A DNA stretch of 64,000 nt from Strongylocentrotus purpuratus (Eukaryota; Echinodermata; Echinoidea; Camarodonta; Strongylocentrotidae): positions 113,501 through 177,500 of the forward strand of contig NW_022145540.1 in the NCBI RefSeq assembly GCF_000002235.5. Reading direction: 5' to 3'. The notes under the pieces were generated by a model. The model worked only from the letters and a program-made list of their open reading frames with translations, did no database searches and was not told the origin of the DNA. This document shows, piece after piece, positions 33,270-42,200 of this stretch; the stretch's first letter is position 1, and each line of letters starts with the position of its first letter. Both the position numbers and the translations under genes were made by a program.

Positions 33270-36200
33270 ATGGTTCTGAAGTGTCTCTGTCTAGGGGCGA
33301 TGTCGTCGTCAAACGTCCAATCCTTGAGTTGCTGCCACAGCTGTGTGTCCGCAGGGGGAGGGGTGTCTGCGGCGGCCACCACTTCTACAACCTCTGGACA
33401 TATATGCCACTTCGGGGGCTTGCATGCCTGCTGCTCAAGGCTGCAGCCATGCTGTTCTAAGGAGCTGGTCGTGAGTGCAGGGACGTCGGGTCAAGGGTCT
33501 TGTCTGTCGTCTGCGGTGGGGAAGCTCCCCTGTGTCAAGGTGTGTCCTAGGTTGACGGCTTACTCCGCTATCTCACTGATAGGCCTCTCAACGTTTCTTC
33601 TTTTCCAGCAAGAGGTAAGAATAAATCTCAGGGTTTTTTCCTCTTTATTCTTTTCTGCCTCTTCCTTAAAAACGAATAATATTAACTTGTGTTTTTTTTA
33701 AAACTTGGAACAATGATTGATTGAAAGAATTTGCTACTGCTTTAATAGTGGCAGGAATAACCATCCGTTATTGATTGTGCACTAATTATACTACAAATTT
33801 TTACATTCGGAACAAATTTTACATGTCTGGCCTTATTTTTATTTAATTAGTTTTATTAAACGGAGACCGCCGCCTCCGTTTCAGTGGGCACTGCTGGAGG
33901 AGCAAGAGTGAAATCATTTCACAAATGCTCTTCTGGGAGCCCTCAAGGGGCAAACGCACCAGAGGGCGCCCAGCAATGACTTACATTGACCAGTTAGAAA
34001 AGGACACCTGTCTAGCAAGGCAGGAGCTCCCGAAGATCATGGAGAATAGAACTGAATGGATAAAGCTTGTCAAATCAGTGCGAGTACGCTCGACCTAGTA
34101 GTAGTAGTAGTAGTATGCAATTCATATATTTAACCAAATAGGCCCTTTACTATGAATGAGCTTTATATATCTTTATTTCTGTAGTTACTATTTTAGTCTA
34201 TTTTAAGCCAATGCAGTACTGGGAACAAATATCTAACTACCTCAACCTTCTATTACAGAATGTGTAGGATGCGATCTAACATTAATAACCCTAGAAATCT
34301 GAAGCAAATATTTGACCATCTGGTGTGCATACTTTAATCTATAATTACCCACACAACATCTGCGTCTCTTCTCAGAATTATGAATAGTGGGTATTATTAA
34401 TACAATTCAGAAAGTATGCCCAATATAGTGGAATAGGTTATCATGTTTCATATTTCCCCTTTTCTTTATTTTCACTGTTCATTTAAATATTTGTATCATT
34501 TGAATAATTTGTTTATGTACTACACTGTATGTAGTTATCTCTGTTTGCTCTCCCCTTTTTACTTGATAATCAATTCTTGTGATTTATCATTATTTATGGA
34601 TTTTAATTGCTGTCAACAATTTTCTACTCGGACCCGATTTTCACATTTCTTTGGAGTTGCTCTTTTCAAACTTTATCAGGCTTTGTGTACATGTACTTCT
34701 CATTACCCATATTATTGTCTTTCTTTCTCTTGTGGTATTTCTCTCTTTTTGTATATTTCTCTTGTCTTTATAATTTACCTGTTTTATATTTCTCTTCTCT
34801 ATAATTGTCTATATATCATTCTCTTTTATATTTCTGTCTTTTGTAATATATCTTCCTTTTGTATATATTTCTCTCTTTTCTGTTTGTATATTTCTTTCTC
34901 TCTTTAAATTTTTTTTTTTCCACTCATACACAACTTCAAGTGACAATTAAAGTCTACTTCATATGAATTATAACTTTTTTTCTTTTAGAGAAATTCACAA
35001 ATGTACCTGTATGTTGCTTTCTATTATTCTCAGGTGGAGCTAATTTTATCATGGCTTCTTGACTCCGGTGATGCTGAGAGTTTCCTCTTCTTCCTCGTCC
35101 TCTTCATCTTCCTCTCTTTCCCCATGACATGGGGCTACATCCTGGTCAACGTCATCGCGGGTTACCGCTTCGGCCCCGCCTTTGGAACATTTGTTGTCAT
35201 AGTGACGGTAGCCATTGGATCCTCGTGTGCGTTGCTTGTGTGTAGGACGTTGCTCAGCTCCCTGATCAGACGGAACCTGATGAATGAGAAGCTGGAGATG
35301 ATTGTTAGGGTGGTGGAAGGGGATCATGGATTTCAGGTCATCGCTCTGACTAGGCTGACCCCTATACCTTTCGGGATACAGAATGGAGTCTTTGCAGTAA
35401 GTACTGTTTGGAAATTGAACCACTGTTTTATACATTTTTTTTTTTTTTTTTTTTTTCAACTTTTTATTGATTTTCGAAATTTTTTGTAACATTACAAAAA
35501 CAACAATCATACAAGAATTAAATAATTGTATAACATTGAAAGAACAATAATCAAATACGAATCACTGTAACAATTACCCAAAAAAAACAACAACAACAAT
35601 CAAACAAACAAACAAACAGACCTGATGTAAAAACTAAAAAATCAGTCTCGGGTGGTTTGAACTATATCATTATCAAAATATAATTATGGATAATTAGAAT
35701 AAATTCTCAATAGGGGACCATTTTCTATAGTGCATGTTTTCTTTGTGCTTTTGTTTAGCAATTACCAATTCTATATGTCTGATTTTGCAAATGAACGTTT
35801 CAAAACCTATGAAACTTACTACTAAATTCCTGCATTTCTGAATATAAATGTATCTCTTCAATAAGATAATTAAGTGATTTAATAATATTTTATGTGGTCC
35901 CTTCCAATCCTTTATGAATCCAAACATCATTCTTTTCCTAGATAGATCCTCAAATCTGACAGATAGCTTTAGACCAATTTTATCAACAAAAGCTCGTCTT
36001 AAATCTTCAGCAACCTTACACTCATAAAAAAGGTGTAAAGGAGTTTCAACAGAGGTCTCGCACAATGTGCAAAGTTCTGTCTGAACTTGCTTCATTTTAA
36101 ATAGTCTCTCATTGGTGTATAGAATATTATGCACAATTTTAAACTGGAAGACTCTCATCTTAACTTCTATTGTGCATTTAAATGGGAGTAGATACATTTG

Positions 36201-39200
36201 TGGCCATTCCTCCTCTTCTATCCCATATTTAGTGGAAAATAGGGGTTCACAGACAGGTCTACATGTCAATTTACTAACTAAATCAACATAAATATTTCTA
36301 GTTTTTAGTTTTTGAATTTCTACTGTCAAAAGGTCAGACTGATCATGTTCAAAATCTATTTTCTCCAAGAACATTTTTATCAATAATTGATTAAATGAAC
36401 TTCCCCATTTCTTCCTGACTAGCGATACTATTGCCAAATATACCATGTAGTATTTACCTGGTACTCCTCTTGCTTTCCAAAGATTAAATTGAACAATGTT
36501 TCCATGTAGATCAAAAAGTTGATATACATAACATAGACCTGCCTCATGAAAGGCCTTACAGTAAACTGATTTATTATCAATAAGAATATATTGATTGTTC
36601 CAAACAATTTGACTAAGTACACTTGCTTGGGCTCCTTGATCATCAACAAATTGATTATACTCCTTTGTCTTGGACCATGCTAACAACAAGTTATGATAAA
36701 ATATGGGAATTCCAAGAGAATTCAACTGGTTCATAGAATAATTACTCATAAAAATCAATTTTCCACCAAATCGTTTACTATAGTGGTCAAAGAACAACTT
36801 CCAATGATGATCTGATTCTGTATAATATCTCTGAATCCATTTAACCAGCTGTGTCTCTATCATGCATTTTAGTTTCGGGAATTTAAGACCACCTTCAGTA
36901 TAATCTGCAATCATTGTTGCCCGTGATATCTTATCTGGACCTTTCCATATAAACTGAAACATCAACTTTTCAACCTCCTTAACAAAATCATCGGGTATTT
37001 CAATATTGGAAACAATATACATAATCTTAGACATAACAAATGTTTTCAACAGTTGAATTTTTCCTATTAAAGTTAACCCCCGATTCTTCCATCTTAAGAA
37101 AGTACATTTTATTTCATCCAGTCTCTTATCAAAGTTCAGTTTCCTGACTACTTCCTGATCATATGAGAAATGAATGCCTAAAATTCTTATGCTTTTGTCT
37201 GCCCAAAGTATATCATTTGTTTTTTCTCCATTGTGCCTATCTTTCCCAACCCATATACCTTCCGTTTTTGTTTTATTCAAATAAAGACCTGATATGATTG
37301 AGAATTCTTCAAAAACTTTGAAAACCATCTTCATTGATTGTATATTCCTACAAAAGCAAGTTATGTCATCAGCATATGCTGTATACTTTATTTGTTTTCC
37401 ACTAAATTCAAAAGCCTGAATATTATCATTATTATTGAGTCTTGTAAGAACAACTTCCAAGCTCAGTATAAACAGTAAAGGAGCCAGAGGATCACCTTGT
37501 CTGACTCCTCTAGACACTGGAAAATATCCAGTGGTAAATCCATTCACCAATACACAACTACTTATATTAGTGTGCAATGTTCTAACCCATTGTATGAAAG
37601 ATGGTCCAAAATTGAACGCTTCTAAACAATTTAGCATGTACCTGTGGCTTATTGAATCAAATGCTTTTGATAGATCAAGGGCTAGCATAATACCTCTCAA
37701 ATTCTCCTCCTTAGTATATTGTAAGAGGTCTGATATTAATCTTATTCCTTCCCCTATGTATCTGCCTTTAATAAAGGCAGTTTGTTGACTATCTACTAAC
37801 TTTCCTATCACCTTAGCAACTCTCTTTGCCAAGCATTTAGAAAGTATTTTAACATCTACATTTAAAAGAGTTATGGGACGCCAATTGCTCAGTGTGTGTT
37901 TATCTCTATCAGGCTTAGGGATGAGTTTAATTGTACCTTGTCTTTGTGACACAGACATTACACTATTTTCATATGCAAAATTGAAAGAATCAATAACTTC
38001 TTTTGATATCAAAGGCCAAAACATCTCATAAAACTCCACAGTTAACCCATCGTTCCCAGGTGTTTTATTTCTAGCCATTTTTAACAATTCTGCCCTAGCT
38101 TCAGAGCAAGTGATATTTCCTTCACATGAATTTCTTTCTTCGTCTGTGAGTTGCTTGATGTTACTCTGACTTATGTAATCTTTGCTCACCTCATCTTCCA
38201 CCTTATCTTTGTTCTCAAACAAAGTTTTATATGATTTCTTAATGAAATCCTGTATTTCAGACTGTTTATCAATACGTCCTACATCTGAAATCAAAACATC
38301 AATATTGGAATTTGCTGCTTGACCTTTTTCCAATGACAAAAAATATTTAGTACTCTTTTCCCCTTTCTCATACCATGTACACCTTGACCTCAAGATTGCC
38401 CCATCTGCAAAATAGTCATATATTTTAAACAACTCCTGTTCTACTTCCCTTTTCTTTTTCATTAATTCTTCATCTATATCTTCTGCTGCCATCCTGTCAT
38501 CTAATTTTTTCAATTCTTTTTCAAGAGCCTTTCTTTTCTCTTCCCTTTCACATTTCTTCTTCTTAGAAAATGGTACAGTAAATTCTCTAATTTTAAACTT
38601 TAACCAATCCCATAGCCCTCCTTTATCATTACTATCTGTAAACTCACCAATCCATTCTGAGTATTTATTAGCTAAAGCATTAACATACTCCACATCATTC
38701 AATAGACTATTGTTAAATTTCCAGTAGGACGGACCAGAATTTTTTGTCTTAATTTTCATGTGCAAACTAACATGATCATGATCAGACAAAACACACGGTA
38801 TGATATCATTTTCACTAATTGTATTCTGTAAGGATTCATGGATTAACCAAAAATCCAATCTAGATTGCACCAGTGGGTTATACCTTCTCCATGTAAATCC
38901 TTTTTTGCAGGGGTTTCTGGATCTCCAAACATCAACCAAACCAAAATATATTTTCAGATTTTCTATAAGATTCACAGAGTGCTTCCAAATGCTTTTCATT
39001 GAGCCACCTGCCCTGTCCAGATCAAGGTTTTGAATTAAATTAAAGTCCCCACCAATTATTAGAATTTCCTCATTTTCAACGTTATCTTGTATGGTCAATT
39101 CTACCTTCTTAAAAAACTCAACCTGATCCTTCTCATTATTTGGTGCATATATGTTGCATATCACATAAACTTTCTTCTGAATTTCAACTTTTACCAATAA

Positions 39201-42200
39201 AAATCGTCCCATTATATCTTTAATGGAGTCTAACAATTTAAAATTGGGTGTCTTTCTTAATATAATGCATACTCCTCTGCTCTTAGAAGTTCCATGACTG
39301 AAAATAATATCAGATCTAACTTGATTTCTCCATAATGATTCTTCCTTTTCTACAGAATGAGTTTCCTGTAAAAGGATAATATCTTTGTTCTGTTTAAGCA
39401 TATAATTAAAATAACGTTTCCTTGCTTTAAAGTCCCCCAATCCGTTAACATTATGTGTCATCAGCTTCAAATCCATAGTTGAGATATGAATTACTTAGAA
39501 ATACCACCATTATAAGATCAGGTTTAACATATATTAAACATTCAGGTTCAACAAACAAACAACACAAAAAACAAATCATAACAAAGGCTAGTTCTTCTGT
39601 ATGCCTTAGGGAGATCAAGATGGCGCTCTACATCGTGGTCTTTCCTTTTATCCTTTGAGTGCTTTTTCCACATATTCACCTATAAAAGTTCACTCTCAGA
39701 GTTAAGTTCTTGTCATTAACCTAATCTAAGTATTCCTTTTTCACTTTTCTTCTTGTTTTTAAGTAGGCAAGATAAGTCCAGCTCTATAACATTATTCATG
39801 TTTTTGTTTTTTTAATGTTTCCAGCATTTCAATGTGGAATGATAATATTTTCTTTCCTTTGACGTTTTGAGTTATTTCATCTTGTATTCTTTCTCCTTCC
39901 CGTCTTTTCCTTCTTTGTAGAAGATGCGAGCAGGATACTTGAAGTACACTGCTCTCCTTGTATTTTCCTCTTTCAGCTTCTTCTTGATGTGAATCAGCTT
40001 CTTCCGTTGTTCACGAATTTCCTTGGGCAACATTTCATCCACGTAAATAGGATGCTTTCCATTGTGCTCAAAGGGTTTCTCCTTCAAGAAGCGACGTGCA
40101 TTTACCAGGATCATACTTTTGGTCGAGTACCGATTAAAGGCTGCAATAATCGGCCTTGGTCGAGGTGATGAGGTGCTTCCGCTGCGATGTGCCCTTTCGA
40201 TGATTACTTCAGCTTCAATCTGCAAATGCGACTTGGCAAATGACTGGATCAAATTTTCACAATTCTTGTTCTCAGCACCCTCTGGAAAGCCTTGGAACAC
40301 AAGTGTGTTTCTCATTCCCCTGGCGGATAGGTCTGTCAGACGTTCGCGCAACTTCTCATTCTCCTTTTCTTGTGCGTGCAATTTCTCTTTGATTGAACCA
40401 ATGTCAAACTCAATCCCTTCTTGCTTTTCCTTCACTTCTTCTATCTCTCTCTTATTGTTATCAATCTGAGTAAGGGATAAGTCTAATCTGGCCACTATGT
40501 CATTGAATTTTGAGTTCATTTGATCCATTCTGTCAAGAAGCTTTGCTAGTAAATCTTCAGTGGTTGTACTTGCCTGCACCTTTTGATCTCCATTGATCTT
40601 TCGCTTCTTCTCTGCCCGCGGTTCGTCTTCGTCTTTTTCCTTCTCCTTTCCCCCGACAGCTTGGGGGTGCGACTCCTGCGAGTCCTGGCCTGCTTCGCTG
40701 GTTCCAGTAAGCACTGACTGCTGAGTGAGATTTTCAAGTTGAATGTCCGAGTTTTCATCGATATCCATCTCTGTTCTGCCTGAAATTGAGCCAGAAGGAG
40801 TGAAGTATTGGGAAATCCTTGGTGAAACGTCCATTTTGTCCATCTGTCTTTTCTTTCCACTCATTTTTATGCCTCCGCCACCGAAGGTGGTGCCGGAGGC
40901 ATCATGTTTTCGGGTTGTCCGTCCGTACGTCCGTACGTCCGTACGTCCGTACGTCCGTCCGTACGTCCGTACGTCCGTCCCGTTTGACCGTTATCACAAT
41001 ATCTCAAGAACCATTTAAGATTTAAACTTAAGACTCGGGAATAGTATTTATCACCATAGGAAGACGATCTGATTAGATTTTGGAGTACGTAGGTCAAAGG
41101 TCACAGGTCACAGAGGTCAACTTATGAAATTCCTTGTATTGAGTTTGTTAGCGCGATATCTCAAGAACCATTTGAGATTTAAACTTCAAACTTAAGGATA
41201 GTATGTATCACCATAGGAAGACGATCTGATTAGATTTTGGAGCACGTATGTCAAAGGTCAAGGGTCACAGAGGTCAACTTATGAAATTCCATACATTGAG
41301 ATTGTTATCATGATATCTCAAGAACCACTGGAGATTTAAACTTCAAACTTAGTGATAGTGTGTATCACTATAGGAAAACAATCTGATTACATTTTGGAGC
41401 ATGTAGGTCAAAGGTCAAGGGTCATAGAGGTCAACTTATGAAATTCCATACATTGAGATTGTTATCATGATATCTCAAGAACCACTGGAGATGTAAAAAC
41501 TTCAAACTTAAGGATAGTATGTATCACCATAGGAAGACGATCTGATTAGATTTTGGAGCACGTAGGTCAAAGGTCAAGGGTCACAGAGGTCAACTTATGA
41601 AATTCCATACATTGAGATTGTTATAATATCTCAAGAACCACTGGAGATTTAAACTTCAAACTTAATGATAGTGTGTATCACCATAGGAAGACAATCTGAT
41701 TAGATTTTGGAGCACGTAGGTCAAAGGTCAAGGGTCACAGAGGTCAACTTATGAAATTCCATACATTGAGATTGTTATCGCGATATCTCAAGAACCACTG
41801 GAGAATTTTCACTTCAAACTTAATGATAGTATGTATCGCCATATCATAATATCTCAAGAACCACTGGAGATTTAAACTTCAAACTTAATGATAGTGTGTA
41901 TCACCATAGGAAGACAATCTGATTAGATTTTGGAGCACGTAGGTCAAAGGTCAAGGGTCACAGAGGTCAACTTATGAAATTCCATACATTGAGATTGTTA
42001 TCATGATATCTCAAGAACCACTGGAGATTTAAACTCCAAACTTGTTTACATTGCTCTATGGCGGAGGCATCATTTTCGACTGCGCGCAGTCAAAATTCCA
42101 TCTAGTTAAATTATCTTACAGAAATTTTCCACGATGAGAAAAAATACGGTTTGACTTAGTAGGGCGCCATCTTTTCTCTCCTGTTTTATACATTTAATTA

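Larger units (their letters stand above)
40869..42105. mobile_element. Helentron/HINE-like element with tandem-repeat core, nested in the LINE 5' region
   Basis: Subterminal inverted repeats ATGCCTCCGCCA (40869-40880) and TGGCGGAGGCAT (about 42059-42070). Next to the left end is a hairpin (GCCTCCGCC..GGCGGAGGC type), a 4/8-bp microsatellite (40913-40980), then a 155-bp tandem array. Near the right end is a perfect GACTGCGCGCAGTC hairpin (42078-42091), followed 10 nt later by CTAG before T. This arrangement (sub-TIRs, microsatellite, roughly 150-bp core repeats, 3' hairpin, CTRR end) matches non-autonomous Helitron/Helentron elements such as pearl and DINE-1. It could alternatively be a native 5' UTR of the LINE. 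Confidence 0.55.
35438..42180 (-). mobile_element. full-length Tx1/L1-type LINE with 15-bp target duplication
   Basis: Flanked by CTGTTTTATACATTT at 35423-35437 and 42181-42195. On the + strand it starts with a T-run (the poly-A tail of the - strand element, to about 35456). On the - strand it runs: 5' end with an AAGATGGCGCCC motif near 42163-42174, a 1.24-kb repeat insert (40869-42105), ORF1, a 395-bp spacer, ORF2, a roughly 235-bp 3' UTR, then poly-A. Inferred bottom-strand nick TTT/AA matches L1-type endonucleases. Both ORFs are open, suggesting a recent insertion. It is antisense in TMEM64 intron 2. Confidence 0.93.

Noticed and set aside
34443..34907. Hydrophobic ORFs rich in F, Y, L, S
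   Set aside because: Pyrimidine-rich intron sequence of TMEM64; overlapping frames look alike and no family match was seen.
41000..42045. CRISPR-like array
   Set aside because: Units are head-to-tail copies of the whole 155 bp with no unique spacers, in a eukaryotic transposon context.
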